A stretch of 64,000 nucleotides of DNA from Microlunatus sp. Gsoil 973 (GCF_009707365.1 NZ_CP046122.1:4216001-4280000), one strand, 5' to 3'; numbered from the stretch's first letter, positions 43,565-55,078 are shown. A program made the numbers and translations. Notes: generated from the sequence alone by a model not told the origin.

Positions 43565-45229
43565 GTGGACGTGGCGGTGGCGTACGAGAGCGGCAGCCGG
43601 TTGCTGGTGGCCCCGCTGTCGGACGGCCTGCCGGTGCAACCGCGACAGCTCTCGGTCGACCAGCTGGATCGGCTTCCGAGCCTGATCGATGCGCCGGCGG
43701 ACCGGATCCGCTGGGTCTGGGCCGACACCGCCGCGATCTATCCCCGGCTGCTCGACCGGGGTGTACGGGTCGAGCGCTGCCAGGATCTGCGGCTGTGCCA
43801 CGCCATCCTTGCCGGACATGAACCGAGCCTGGCCGCCGATGATCGCTGGCGGCGGCAGGGGAGCGTCGACGCGGAGCCGACCCTGCTCGACGACCAGCTA
43901 TCCGACGACCGGGTCGACCTGGACGAGGTGATCGCCGAGCACCGCCGTCAGCAGGATCATCTGGCGCCGGCACCCGACCTCGATGACCAGGAACGGATCC
44001 GACGGGCCAAGCTGCGGCTGTTGTTGTCGGCCGAATCGGCCGGTGCCCTGATAGCGGCCGAGATGGCCCACAGCGGCCTGCCCTGGGACGTGGCGGTCCA
44101 TGATCGGCTGCTCACCGAGATGCTCGGTCCGCGGCCGCGCTACGGCGAGCGGCCGGCCAAGCTGCAGGCCGTCGTCGACGCGTTGATCGGCGCCCTGGAG
44201 GTCGGCCCGTTCAATCCGGACTCGCCCGTGACGTTGATCGATGCCCTGCATCGTGCCGGGATCCAGGTCAACAGCACCCGCAAATGGGAACTGGAGAAGA
44301 TCGATCATCCGGCGATCGAGCCACTGCTGGAGTACAAGAAGCTGTCCCGGCTGCTGTCGGCCAACGGGTGGTCCTGGATGGACACCTGGATCACCGGCGG
44401 ACGCTTCCGGCCGGACTATGTGGTCGGCGGCGTGGTCACCGGCCGCTGGGCCACCGACGGCGGCGGTGCGCTGCAGTTGCCAAAACAGATCAGATCGGCC
44501 TCCCGGGCCGACCCGGGTTGGAAACTGGTGGTTGCCGACGCGTCGCAGCTCGAACCCCGGGTGCTGGCGGCCATGGCTCGGGATGACCGGATGGCCGCCG
44601 CGGCGCACGGTCATGATCTTTATCAGGGGTTGGTGGACACCGGCGTGGTGGACACCCGGGCGCATGCCAAGGTGGCCATGTTGGGCGCGTTGTACGGCGC
44701 GACAACCGGATACGGCGGCAACCTGATGCCGCGGTTGATCCAGGCCTATCCGCGGGCCACCGGAGTGGTGGAGCAAGCGGCCCGGGCCGGTGAACGGGGC
44801 GAGATCGTCAGCACCTTCCTCGGCCGGCGTTCGCCGCGTCCACCGGAGTCCTGGCGGGAGCAACAACGGCTGGCGGCCGGCGGGGACGCCCCGGCCGAGG
44901 AGGTCCGCCGGGCGCGGCAGCAGGCCCGGGACTGGGGACGGTTCACCCGGAACTTCGTGGTCCAGGGCACGGCCGCGGAATGGGCCCTGTGTTGGATGGC
45001 CGGACTGCGACAGCGCCTGGTCGATCTCGGTACGCCGGGTGCCCGACCACATCTGGTGTACTTCCTGCACGACGAGGTGATCGTGCACAGCCCGGCCGAC
45101 TGTGCCGACGTTGCTGCGGAGTTGATCAAGGACGCCGCCGCCGCCGCCGGCCGGTTGCTCTTCGGCGAGAGCGGTGTCGAGTTCGCCCTCGAGGTGGCGA
45201 TCGTCGACAATTACGGCCAGGCGAAATGA
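43565..45229 (+). CDS. Family A DNA polymerase (PolA-like, bifunctional exonuclease/polymerase type)
   Basis: At 554 residues it is shorter than PolA (about 900) and lacks a 5'-3' nuclease domain. The C-terminal polymerase has motif A as VADASQLEPRVLAAMA, motif B region HAKVAMLGALYGATTGYGG and motif C as YFLHDEVIVHS. The catalytic aspartates of A and C are therefore present. The N-terminal region corresponds to the exonuclease domain, but classical ExoI (DxE) is not obvious, so proofreading is doubtful. Actinobacteria often carry this second polymerase; a repair role is inferred. Its stop and the stop of the convergent regulator share the palindrome TGATCA. Confidence 0.87.
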   Translation: MDVAVAYESGSRLLVAPLSDGLPVQPRQLSVDQLDRLPSLIDAPADRIRWVWADTAAIYPRLLDRGVRVERCQDLRLCHAILAGHEPSLAADDRWRRQGSVDAEPTLLDDQLSDDRVDLDEVIAEHRRQQDHLAPAPDLDDQERIRRAKLRLLLSAESAGALIAAEMAHSGLPWDVAVHDRLLTEMLGPRPRYGERPAKLQAVVDALIGALEVGPFNPDSPVTLIDALHRAGIQVNSTRKWELEKIDHPAIEPLLEYKKLSRLLSANGWSWMDTWITGGRFRPDYVVGGVVTGRWATDGGGALQLPKQIRSASRADPGWKLVVADASQLEPRVLAAMARDDRMAAAAHGHDLYQGLVDTGVVDTRAHAKVAMLGALYGATTGYGGNLMPRLIQAYPRATGVVEQAARAGERGEIVSTFLGRRSPRPPESWREQQRLAAGGDAPAEEVRRARQQARDWGRFTRNFVVQGTAAEWALCWMAGLRQRLVDLGTPGARPHLVYFLHDEVIVHSPADCADVAAELIKDAAAAAGRLLFGESGVEFALEVAIVDNYGQAK

Positions 45230-45988
45230 TCAACGTGCCTTGAGCCAGGCCAGTACCGCCAGCACCCGCCGGTTGTCGGATCCGACATCGGGCAGGTTGA
45301 TCTTGGTGAAGATGTTCGAGACGTGCTTCTCGACGGCGCCTCCGGTGACCACCAGTCGCTGGGCGATCGCGGAATTGCTGCGCCCCTCGGCCATCAGTGC
45401 CAGCACCTCCCGTTCCCGTGGCGTCAGCTTGGCCAACGGGTCCTGGGTGCGGCGGGCGACCAGCAACTGGGCGACAACCTCCGGATCCAGCACCGTGCCG
45501 CCCTCGATGATGGTGCGCAGCGCATCGGCCAGGGTGTCCAGCGAGGTGACCCGGTCCTTGAGCAGATAGCCGACGCCGCCACGGCCGTCGGACAGCAGCA
45601 CATCGGCATAGGACAGCTCGATGTAGGCCGACAGCATCAACACACCAAGATCGGGATTGGCCGTTCGCGCCTCGACGGCGGCCCGGAGCCCGTCGTCGGT
45701 GTTGGACGGAGGCATCCTGATGTCGACCACCGCGACGTCGGGCCGGTGCTTGGCCGCCGCGTCGACCAGGCTCTGCGCGTCCCCGACCGCGTCGACGACA
45801 TCACAGCCGACCTCGGCCAGCAGCCGGATCAGTCCTTCGCGCAGCAGTACCGAATCGTCGGCGACGAGAACACGCATACCCGCCAGTGTTTCGTACGACG
45901 GTGCGAACGCGGTATCGGTTCGGCCGGTCGTCGCAACACTCGTCGTCGCGAAACCGGTGATTGCCGCACTGGTCATCGGTTCGCTCAC
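45230..45988 (-). CDS. NarL/LuxR-family response regulator
   Basis: The receiver domain begins MRVLVADDSVLLREGL, with phospho-acceptor VAVVDIRMPP and lysine in GYLLKDRV. The LuxR domain reads LTPREREVLALMAEGRSNSAIAQRL and GAVEKHVSNIFTKINL. The listed start is GTG 45988, which overlaps the kinase stop (GTGA) and adds 37 low-complexity residues. A conservative start is ATG 45877. Because overlapping starts are common in this window I prefer the longer form, but the receiver itself needs only the shorter one. Partner of the kinase immediately upstream. Confidence 0.88.
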   Translation of the reverse strand: MSEPMTSAAITGFATTSVATTGRTDTAFAPSYETLAGMRVLVADDSVLLREGLIRLLAEVGCDVVDAVGDAQSLVDAAAKHRPDVAVVDIRMPPSNTDDGLRAAVEARTANPDLGVLMLSAYIELSYADVLLSDGRGGVGYLLKDRVTSLDTLADALRTIIEGGTVLDPEVVAQLLVARRTQDPLAKLTPREREVLALMAEGRSNSAIAQRLVVTGGAVEKHVSNIFTKINLPDVGSDNRRVLAVLAWLKAR

Positions 45989-47268
45989 TCGTGGTTCATC
46001 AACGGGATGGTGGCGGTCAGGTGGGTCGGGCCACCGGTGGGAGACTGGACGGCGAGTGACCCGTCGACCCCGCGCAGCCGTTCGGCCAGGCCGGCAAGGC
46101 CGTGGCCCTTGGCGGCGGAGGCGCCGCCGATGCCGTCGTCGGTGACGGTGATCAGCGCGATCGCCCCGGCCCGACGCAACTCGACCGAACAGGATGACGC
46201 GCGGGAATGTTTGGCCATGTTGGCCAGGGCCTCGGCCGTGACGAAGTAGGCGGCGTTCTGGGCGGCGTCGGACAGCGGCACGTCGTCGACGTCCACCGTG
46301 GTGGGGACGGTCGACCGGGCGGCGAGCGCGGTGATCGCGGCGCGCAGTCCCTGCTCGGAGAGGATCGGCGGGGCGATGCCGCGGGACAGCGTACGGATCT
46401 CCGCGAGCGCCTCCTGGGATTGGGCAAGCGCTGAGCGGAGCATCTCCCGGGCCTGGTCCGGGTCGGTGGTGATCCGGCGCTCGGCGGCGCTGATGTCCAT
46501 CCCGAGCCGGACCAGCCGTTGTTGCGGTCCGTCGTGCAGGTCGCGTTCCAGCCGGCGCAGGGTGTGTGCCTCGGCCTCGCCGGCAGCGGCCCGGCTGGTC
46601 GCCAGCTGGCTGACCTGCTCGCGGAGTTGGGACGCTTCGTCGTCGAGAAGTCCGCGGGCGATGCCGACGTGCAACAGGACCAGGCCGCGGAGCACGTACG
46701 GTGCGGTGGCCACCACGATCAGGCTGAGCAACAGGTAGATGACCATCTCGGCGGCCCGGCCCGGCAGGCCGAGCAGCCAGCCGAGCCCGTCGTCGACGTT
46801 GTGCATCCAGATGCCGAAGATCGCATAGAGCAGTCCGCCGGGCCCGGCGATGCACCAGACCAGACCGACAGGGAAGGTCGCGGTGCCGACGACGAAGATC
46901 AGCAGGACGTGCAGCAGCTCCCGCCAGGACTGGGTGTGGGTGAGCCGGCGGAACCGACTGCGCAGGCCTTTCGTGCGGGTCGGGTAGACCGGGCGGGCGA
47001 TCTCGAAACCCCGACCGGACAGCAGGTTGCGGTGGATCTGGGAGAAGCTGCCGGCCGTCGCCAGGCTGATAGTCAGCAGCAGGAAGCCGACGACTATGGG
47101 GATGGTGCCGACGCCGACGACGAACAGCACGATGCAGACGATGAACGCCGGAAGCGCGACGAAGAACGTTGACACCAGAAAGCCCAGGTCGCCGACCGTC
47201 CGGCGAACCAGTTGGCCGATCGCCACACCCCTACGCACAACCCCAAGCTTCGCTGATCGCCGTGCCAC
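45985..47268 (-). CDS. Sensor histidine kinase (HisKA_3 type)
   Basis: The 427-residue kinase has an N-terminal sensor region with four or more membrane helices (for example FFVALPAFIVCIVLFVVGVG and VIYLLLSLIVVATAPYVL). The dimerisation helix is LERDLHDGPQQRLVRLGMDI with the phospho-acceptor histidine, and the ATPase domain has AEALANMAKHSRA, VTDDGIGGAS and GHGLAGLAERLRGVDG. DUF4118-like or PDUF domains are not recognised. GTG 47268 is the start used; its ribosome site is weak and later GTG codons are possible. Confidence 0.9.
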   Translation of the reverse strand: MARRSAKLGVVRRGVAIGQLVRRTVGDLGFLVSTFFVALPAFIVCIVLFVVGVGTIPIVVGFLLLTISLATAGSFSQIHRNLLSGRGFEIARPVYPTRTKGLRSRFRRLTHTQSWRELLHVLLIFVVGTATFPVGLVWCIAGPGGLLYAIFGIWMHNVDDGLGWLLGLPGRAAEMVIYLLLSLIVVATAPYVLRGLVLLHVGIARGLLDDEASQLREQVSQLATSRAAAGEAEAHTLRRLERDLHDGPQQRLVRLGMDISAAERRITTDPDQAREMLRSALAQSQEALAEIRTLSRGIAPPILSEQGLRAAITALAARSTVPTTVDVDDVPLSDAAQNAAYFVTAEALANMAKHSRASSCSVELRRAGAIALITVTDDGIGGASAAKGHGLAGLAERLRGVDGSLAVQSPTGGPTHLTATIPLMNHE

Positions 47269-47348
47269 GCGCCATCAGGGGAACCGGCGATTTCCGGGTG
47301 GGGATAACCCCAGGCCGCCGGATCGGCGGGCTGGATCGGACGGGTTGC

Positions 47349-48983
47349 TCAGGTGGGATCGGGTGCGGCCGCCAGGGGCAGTCTCAGTTCGAAGCGGGTG
47401 TCTCCCGGGACACTCCACACCCGGACCAGGCCGTGATGAGCTTCGGCCACGGCGGCGACGATCGCCAACCCGAGTCCGGTGCTGCCCCTGGCCTCGTCCC
47501 CGTTCCGCGCACGGCTGTCGTCACCACGACTGAACCGCTCGAAGACCCGACCCTGGACGTCGGCGGGGATGCCCGGGCCGTTGTCGCTGACGCTGATCAC
47601 CACCTCCTGGCCCTCGACCCGCAGTCCGGCGCGGACGGACGTACCGGCCGGTGTGTGGGTCCGGGCGTTGGCCAGCAGGTTCACCACGGCCTGGTAGAGC
47701 CGGTTGCGGTCCCCGATGACCACGGGCGGGGGATCGTTCCCCTGGCCCAGCGATCCCAGTTCCAGCGACCAGTGATGATCGGGGCCGGCAGCCCTGGCGT
47801 CGCTGACGGCGTTGATCAGCAACTCGGTCGCGTCGACCGGCCCGACCTCGATGGCAGGGCCGGAATCCAGCCGCGCCAACAACAGCAGGTCCTCCACCAG
47901 GGACGACATCCGCTCGGCCTCGGATTCCACCCGGCCCAGGGCGTACGCCGTGTCGCGGGGAAGTTGGTCCCGCTCCCGGCGAGTCAGCTCGGCATAACCG
48001 CGGATCGATGCCAGCGGGTTGCGGAGTTCGTGGGACGCGTCGGCGATGAACTGCTTGAGTTTGGTCTCGCTGGCCTGGCGGGCGGCCAGAGCGCGGTCGA
48101 CGTTGTCGAGCATGTGATTGAACGCCTGGCCGACCCGGCCGACCTCGGAGACCGGATCCGCATCGGCCTCCGGCACGCGCAGGGCCAGTGTCACGTCACC
48201 CCGATCGAGTTTCAGTTGGGACACCTGCTGCGCCGTCGCCGCAACCCGGTTCAGGGGCCGGAGACTGCGGCGAACGACCTCCTGGACAGCCACCGCGGCA
48301 CCGATCAGGGCCAGCAGGGACACGCTGAGGGCAACCAGGACCGTACGGGAAAGCACCCGGTCGGTGTCGGAGAGCGGGATACCGACGACGAGGGTGCCCT
48401 GCTGGTTGTCGTTGAAGACCGCCGGATAGCCGGCCACCCGGTAACGGCCGAGGCCCTTCAACCGGATGGTCGTCGGTCCGTCATTCGGGTCGATCTGGGA
48501 CAGCTGGGCCACCACGGCATCAGTGAGCGCAGCCTTGATCACCTGGGGTCCGCGGGTCGAAGCGAGTCTCCCGGAATCTGCCTCCTCTCCGCTCCCGGCG
48601 ACGTAGGCGGCGTACAGCGTGCCGATCGGCTGGCCGCCCCTGAGCAGGGCGTCCGCGGTCTGGAAGCCGGCGCCGGGAGCACGCAGCCGGTCGACGATCG
48701 CGGAGAGTTGTCGGTCGGCGTTGCCGGTCAGTTGCCGGCTGAGCGTCAAGGTGCTGGCGCCGCTGAGCAGTACAGCGATCGCCGCAACGATCAGCAGCAC
48801 CCGCACCAGCAGTTGTCGGCCGAGGGTCCCGCGGGCGAAGGTGCCCCGCGACAAGGTTCCCCGCGAGGTGCCCCGCGCCGAAGTGCCCGCACCGGTGGCG
48901 TCGGCACCATGGGCCGGGGCCGGCTGTGCGGCCGGAGGCTGCCCGGGGTTCGGGCGGTCCGGACCCGGCGCGGCAGTGGTCAC
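47349..48983 (-). CDS. Sensor histidine kinase with HAMP domain (OmpR-partner type)
   Basis: The 544-residue kinase has a cytoplasmic N-terminus with repeated RGT units (ARGTSRGTLSRGTFARGTLG), a first membrane helix (VLLIVAAIAVLLSGAS), an extracytoplasmic region of about 140 residues and a second helix (VLVALSVSLLALIGAAVAV). A HAMP linker follows, then the H-box FIADASHELRNPLASIRGYAEL, N-box NLLANARTHT, and G-boxes VSDNGPGIP and GSTGLGLAIV. It is like actinobacterial TcrY/PrrB-type kinases. It lies 28 bp downstream of its regulator. Confidence 0.92.
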   Translation of the reverse strand: MTTAAPGPDRPNPGQPPAAQPAPAHGADATGAGTSARGTSRGTLSRGTFARGTLGRQLLVRVLLIVAAIAVLLSGASTLTLSRQLTGNADRQLSAIVDRLRAPGAGFQTADALLRGGQPIGTLYAAYVAGSGEEADSGRLASTRGPQVIKAALTDAVVAQLSQIDPNDGPTTIRLKGLGRYRVAGYPAVFNDNQQGTLVVGIPLSDTDRVLSRTVLVALSVSLLALIGAAVAVQEVVRRSLRPLNRVAATAQQVSQLKLDRGDVTLALRVPEADADPVSEVGRVGQAFNHMLDNVDRALAARQASETKLKQFIADASHELRNPLASIRGYAELTRRERDQLPRDTAYALGRVESEAERMSSLVEDLLLLARLDSGPAIEVGPVDATELLINAVSDARAAGPDHHWSLELGSLGQGNDPPPVVIGDRNRLYQAVVNLLANARTHTPAGTSVRAGLRVEGQEVVISVSDNGPGIPADVQGRVFERFSRGDDSRARNGDEARGSTGLGLAIVAAVAEAHHGLVRVWSVPGDTRFELRLPLAAAPDPT

Positions 48984-49011
48984 GACGCAGTCTTTCCGGT
49001 CGTCGACCCGG

Positions 49012-49755
49012 TCACTCGGCGGCGGGACGCAGGACGTACCCCGCGCCTCGCATGGTGTGGATCATCGGAGCGCGATCGGCGTCGATCTTCTTGCGCAGAT
49101 AGGAGATGTAGAGCTCGACGACGTTGGCCTGACCGCCGAAGTCGTAGTTCCAGACCCGGTCGAGGATCTGGGCCTTGGACAGCACACGGCGCGGGTTGCG
49201 CATCAGATAGCGCAGCAGTTCGAACTCGGTGGCGGTGAGATAGATCTCCTGCCCGGCCCGGTACACCTCGTGGGAATCCTCGTTCAACACCAGGTCGCCC
49301 ACCACGAGAGAGGACTCCTCGCGGGCCGAGCCGGCACCGGTCCGCCGTAGCAGTCCGCGCAGCCGAGCGATCAGCTCCTCCAGGCTGAACGGCTTGGTCA
49401 CGTAGTCGTCACCGCCGGCGGTCAGCCCACCGATCCGATCCTCGACCGCGTCCTTGGCGGTCAGGAAGATCACCGGGACATCGGGGTCCTCGGCCCGGAT
49501 GCGGCGCATCACCTCGAGGCCGTCGAAATCGGGCAACATCATGTCCAGCACGATCGCGTCCGGGCGTACCTCCCGGGCTGCCCGGACCGCCTCGACACCG
49601 GATCCGGCCGTCGTCACCTGCCAGCCCTCGTAGCGCATCGCCATCGAGAGCAGTTCGGTGAGGCTTCGCTCGTCGTCGACAGCGAGCACCCGGATGGGGC
49701 TCCCGTCAGGCCGCGTCAGCGGCACGGCTTGGGTCTGCAGGTCAGTACGCGCCAT
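49012..49755 (-). CDS. OmpR/PhoB-family response regulator
   Basis: The 247-residue regulator has a receiver with VDDE, phospho-acceptor in DAIVLDMMLPDFDG and lysine in YVTKPFSLEEL. The winged-helix effector domain has LTATEFELLRYLMRNPRRVLSKAQILDRVW and VVELYISYLRKKID, ending IHTMRGAGYVLRP. It is upstream of and probably co-transcribed with the HAMP kinase. Close relatives include TcrX-type regulators; no target operator is visible. Confidence 0.93.
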   Translation of the reverse strand: MARTDLQTQAVPLTRPDGSPIRVLAVDDERSLTELLSMAMRYEGWQVTTAGSGVEAVRAAREVRPDAIVLDMMLPDFDGLEVMRRIRAEDPDVPVIFLTAKDAVEDRIGGLTAGGDDYVTKPFSLEELIARLRGLLRRTGAGSAREESSLVVGDLVLNEDSHEVYRAGQEIYLTATEFELLRYLMRNPRRVLSKAQILDRVWNYDFGGQANVVELYISYLRKKIDADRAPMIHTMRGAGYVLRPAAE

Positions 49756-49844
49756 GCCTCAACGATCCCAGCAGCAGCTTCGGCCGCGCTGGGTGTTGGC
49801 TATGAGTTTCCTGTGAGACGGTCCGAGGATCGGCGGCGGGCCGA

Positions 49845-50492
49845 TCAGCCGCGCGGGCGGATCAGTGTGTCGGTCGTGTTTTCACTCGGGGCCGGGCCGG
49901 TCGACCGATCGCGCGTGCTGGGTGGGGCAGTGCTCGGCGTGCCGGTGCCGGTCGATGTCGCGGGCGTTGCCGGGCGCGGTTCGGTCCGGCGCTCCAGGCG
50001 TTGCCGCGGCTCCGGTTCCGGCTGGGCGTCCTCGCCCTCGTCCTTGGTGCGACGGCGGAATAGCCGGTCGACACCGACCGCACCGCTGCCGTACACCACC
50101 AGCAGCAGGGCCAGCAGACCGAGGATGACGTTGTACTCCCAACCACCGTTCCAGGTCGCCTGGCCCCCGTTCACCTCGGCGAGGTTCCAGCCCTTGTACC
50201 AACTGGTGTAGGCGATGATCAGCACCTGCTCGGCGACCACGACGGCAGCCACCAGCGGGACCAGGGCGCCGACGATCAGGAAGATGCCGCCGACCAGTTC
50301 GATGATGGTGCCGCCCCAGGCCGCGTAGTTGGCGAAGGGGGTGGCGAAGGTCCGCAGATAGGCGATCTGGCTGTCCATGCCCTGCTCCTGCCACCGGCGC
50401 CACCCGTGCAGGATCAGGATGCCGCCCAGGCCGATCCGTGCCAGCAGGAGGACGAGGCTGCGTACGACTCTCAGGAATCCGGCCATGATCAT
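49845..50492 (-). CDS. DoxX-family membrane protein
   Basis: The protein has about 215 residues. LVLLLARIGLGGILILHGWRRW and WGGTIIELVGGIFLIVGALVPLVAAVVVAEQVLIIAYT form the four-helix DoxX domain, with GLLALLLVVYGSGAVGVDRLF as the last helix. A charged, proline- and threonine-rich C-terminal tail of about 60 residues follows. ATG 50492 and ATG 50486 are both possible starts; upstream in-frame codons would extend into the intergenic region. DoxX proteins are linked in mycobacteria to oxidative stress and thiol balance, but a reaction is not established. It diverges from dnaK. Confidence 0.83.
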   Translation of the reverse strand: MIMAGFLRVVRSLVLLLARIGLGGILILHGWRRWQEQGMDSQIAYLRTFATPFANYAAWGGTIIELVGGIFLIVGALVPLVAAVVVAEQVLIIAYTSWYKGWNLAEVNGGQATWNGGWEYNVILGLLALLLVVYGSGAVGVDRLFRRRTKDEGEDAQPEPEPRQRLERRTEPRPATPATSTGTGTPSTAPPSTRDRSTGPAPSENTTDTLIRPRG

Positions 50493-50625
50493 CAATTTAG
50501 GCGACAACTGGCCGGTTTCTGAGGCTACACGCCGCACGGCTTCGGTCAGGGTGATCCCCCGCCGAGCCATGACCTGAGCCATTCGGACTCAACCCGGATT
50601 GAAGTTGCTCCGCACTTCGTGCATA

Positions 50626-50646
50626 GTTGAGCCAGGCCCGCTCAAG
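50626..50646. promoter_or_regulatory. HAIR-type HspR operator 1
   Basis: TTGAGC and GCTCAA flank a 7-base spacer (CAGGCCC), close to the HAIR consensus CTTGAGT-N7-ACTCAAG bound by HspR. It lies about 95 bases before the dnaK start. Confidence 0.75.
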
Positions 50647-50652
50647 GGCGAA

Positions 50653-50673
50653 GTTGAGTGGAATAGACTCAAG
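50653..50673. promoter_or_regulatory. HAIR-type HspR operator 2
   Basis: TTGAGT and ACTCAA flank GGAATAG, matching the HAIR core exactly. It starts 27 bases after operator 1, placing both sites on nearly the same DNA face. HspR is encoded at the end of this operon and would repress it with DnaK. Confidence 0.88.
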
Positions 50674-50740
50674 GCTGGGACGTTGCACCAGATGCAATTC
50701 CCGAACCACACACAGATACAGCACCGGAGGAAGAACACAC

Positions 50741-52627
<1,887 letters not shown>

Positions 52628-52631
<4 letters not shown>

Positions 52632-53371
52632 CCCAGGGACCGCACGAAGCCGACAACGAGAGGGACGACGGTCGTCCGAGGGTCCGGGACAGACGTCGGA
52701 TCGACCCCAAGACCTACGAGGTCAGGGACCCGGACGCCCAGACGACGAACGAGGCGCCGGCCGCTGCTGAGCAGGATCAGCAGCCGGCCGGAGCCGCGCC
52801 GGAGGTGGACGGACTGGCTGCCGAGATCGAGAAGTTGAAGGGCGAGGTGGCCGACCGGACCGCGGATCTGCAGCGGGTGCAGGCCGAATACGTCAACTAC
52901 AAGAGGCGGGTGGATCGCGACCGCGACCTCGCCCGGGCCGGGGGCATCGAAGCGGTGCTCCGCGACCTGCTCGGCGTACTCGACAGCATCAAGGCTGCTC
53001 GTGATCACGGTGAGCTCACCGGCGGCTTCAAGGGTGTCGCGGACGAGATCGAGAAGCTGGCCGCCCGTTACGGCCTCGAGGCCTTCGGCGAGCCGGGCGA
53101 TCCGTTCGACCCGCGCATCCACGAGGCGCTGATGCACGCCCACGCCGACGGCATCACCGGGCCGACCGCGGTGACCATCCTGCAGCTGGGCTACAAGTTG
53201 AAGGACCGGGTGATCCGCCCGGCCAGGGTAGCTGTCGCCGAGCCCGAGGAAGACGCCGCACAGCCGGGCGGTGCCGAAGCGGGCGCTCCCGTTGCGGAGG
53301 CCGCTTCGGGAGTCAGGGACACTGGGGCTGAGGAAGCAGTCGATGCGGGCGAATCCGCCGATCAGGTGTGA
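52628..53371 (+). CDS. grpE: Nucleotide exchange factor GrpE
   Basis: The 247-residue protein drives ADP release from DnaK. A charged N-terminus is followed by the long helix ([21 protein letters not shown]) and the core domain with [17 protein letters not shown] and [17 protein letters not shown], ending in the beta part [20 protein letters not shown]. The last 40 residues are an Ala/Glu-rich tail. GTG 52628 overlaps the dnaK stop (GTGA). The N-terminus is longer than in E. coli, as is usual in actinobacteria. Confidence 0.93.
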
Positions 53372-53425
53372 TCATTCCCATCGGGTGAGAGAGTTCGATC
53401 AGGTGACGGAGGAGGTGACGTCGGG

Positions 53426-54625
53426 ATGAGTACGAAGGACTGGCTGGAGAAGGACTACTACAAGGTCCTCGGCGTCTCCTCCAACGCCACGGCGGACGAG
53501 ATCAAGAAGGCCTACCGGAAACTGGCCCGGGCCAATCATCCCGACGCCAATCCGGGGAACGCCGACGCCGAACGACGCTTCAAAGAGGTCTCCGAGGCCA
53601 ACGACGTGTTGTCCGATCCGGCCAAGCGCAAGGAGTACGACGACGCCCGGAAGCTCTTCGGCGGTGGCGGCTTCCGCTTCCCGCGCGGAGGGAACACGGC
53701 AGGCGCATCGTCGATGGACGACCTGTTCCGCAACGCCTCCGGTAGTGGTGACAGCTTCTCCGACATCTTCGGCGGGCTGTTCAACGGTGCCGGTCGGACG
53801 CGGACGACGGCGTCCAGTCGCGGACCGCGGCGCGGCAGCGACATCGAGGGCGAGGTCACCATCGACTTCGTCGACTCGGTGAACGGTGTCACGGTGCCGA
53901 TTCAGATGATCTCCGATGCACCGTGCTCGGCCTGCCACGGAACCGGCGCGAAGGCCGGAACGGTGCCGCGGGTCTGCCCGACGTGTCAGGGCAGTGGCAT
54001 GCAGACCTCGACCTCGGGCGGCGTGTTCGCCGTCACCGAGCCGTGTGTCGACTGCCGCGGCAGGGGCATGATCGTCGACGACCCGTGCCCGGTCTGCAAC
54101 GGCTCGGGCCGCGGCCGGTCCGCACGGTCGATGCAGGTCCGGATCCCGGCCGGCGTGACCGACGGACAGCGGATCCGCTTGAAGGGCAAGGGCGGTGCCG
54201 GCGAGAACGGCGGCGCCCCCGGCGACCTGTACGTCATGGTGCACGTCACGGCGCACCCGGTGTTCGGCCGCAAGGGTGACAACCTGACGCTGACCGCACC
54301 GGTGACCTTCAGCGAGGCTGCCCTGGGCGCCGAGATCGAAGTGCCGACCCTGGATGGTCCCGCGGTCCGGATCAAGATCGCGCCGGGTACACCCAACGGC
54401 CGCACCCTGCGGGTCCGCGGCAAGGGCGTCGCCCGACGGGACGGCAGTCACGGGGATCTCCTGGTCACGGTCGAGGTGGTCGTACCCGAGCAGCTCAGTG
54501 AGCAGGCCCGGGAGGCGTTGGGCAGCTTCGCCGCTGCCGCGGGAAGCAGTGATCCGCGGCAGGCGCTGTTCGCCAAGGTCCGGGCTGCCGGTGGTCGCGC
54601 TACCAGTGGGACCAGGACGGGCTGA
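53426..54625 (+). CDS. dnaJ: Molecular chaperone DnaJ (Hsp40)
   Basis: The 399-residue co-chaperone has an N-terminal J domain ([27 protein letters not shown], then the HPD motif in NHPDANPG) and a Gly/Phe-rich linker. Four zinc-binding repeats follow ([32 protein letters not shown]), then two C-terminal beta domains. It recruits substrates and stimulates DnaK ATP hydrolysis. It lies 54 bp after grpE, and its stop codon shares a base with the hspR start (TGATG). Its place in the dnaK operon points to the DnaJ1-type paralogue of actinobacteria. Confidence 0.95.
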   Translation: MSTKDWLEKDYYKVLGVSSNATADEIKKAYRKLARANHPDANPGNADAERRFKEVSEANDVLSDPAKRKEYDDARKLFGGGGFRFPRGGNTAGASSMDDLFRNASGSGDSFSDIFGGLFNGAGRTRTTASSRGPRRGSDIEGEVTIDFVDSVNGVTVPIQMISDAPCSACHGTGAKAGTVPRVCPTCQGSGMQTSTSGGVFAVTEPCVDCRGRGMIVDDPCPVCNGSGRGRSARSMQVRIPAGVTDGQRIRLKGKGGAGENGGAPGDLYVMVHVTAHPVFGRKGDNLTLTAPVTFSEAALGAEIEVPTLDGPAVRIKIAPGTPNGRTLRVRGKGVARRDGSHGDLLVTVEVVVPEQLSEQAREALGSFAAAAGSSDPRQALFAKVRAAGGRATSGTRTG

Positions 54626-55078
54626 TGTCCACCGCACACGCCGGCGGTTACGGCGGGGCCGGGCTACCGCAGCCGATCGACTCGGATGCGCCGCTGTTCG
54701 TGATCTCGGTTGCTGCGCAGCTTTGCCGGTATGCACCCGCAGACCCTGCGGACCTATGACCGGATGGGATTGGTGTCGCCCCGCCGCACCCGCGGCCGCG
54801 GGCGGCGCTATTCCGCCCGGGACGTCGCCCGTCTCCGGCTGATCCAACGACTCAGCCAGGACGAGGGCGTGAACCTCGAAGGCATCCGCCGGATCCTGGC
54901 CATGGAGGACGAGATCACCGAGCTCCGGTCCCAGGTCAGGAACCTGACAGAGCTGCTCCAGGCCAGCCGCGCCGCTCCGCCCGGAGCACGATTCTTCACC
55001 GCCGATCCGGCCGGCCGGGTGCACCTCGGCCAGACCCGGCCCGGCCCGCAGCGGGCCTTGCCCGGCGGCCGCGCCTGA
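54625..55078 (+). CDS. hspR: Heat shock repressor HspR, MerR family (one frameshift)
   Basis: HspR represses the dnaK operon by binding HAIR sites, two of which lie upstream of dnaK. The MerR-type DNA-binding helix reads GMHPQTLRTYDRMGLVSPRRTRGRGRRYSARDVARL, followed by a helical region (EGVNLEGIRRILAMEDEI). The only upstream start, ATG 54625, is one frame away. Removing one T from TTT 54722-54724 joins DAPLFVISVAAQLAGMHPQTLRTYD and gives about 150 residues. The C-terminal 30 residues are Arg/Gly/Pro-rich. It is translationally linked to dnaJ. Confidence 0.88.

Noticed and set aside
47169-49238. A 689-residue plus-strand open frame
   Set aside because: It is antisense to a histidine kinase and response regulator with complete conserved motifs; composition is typical of a high-GC shadow frame.
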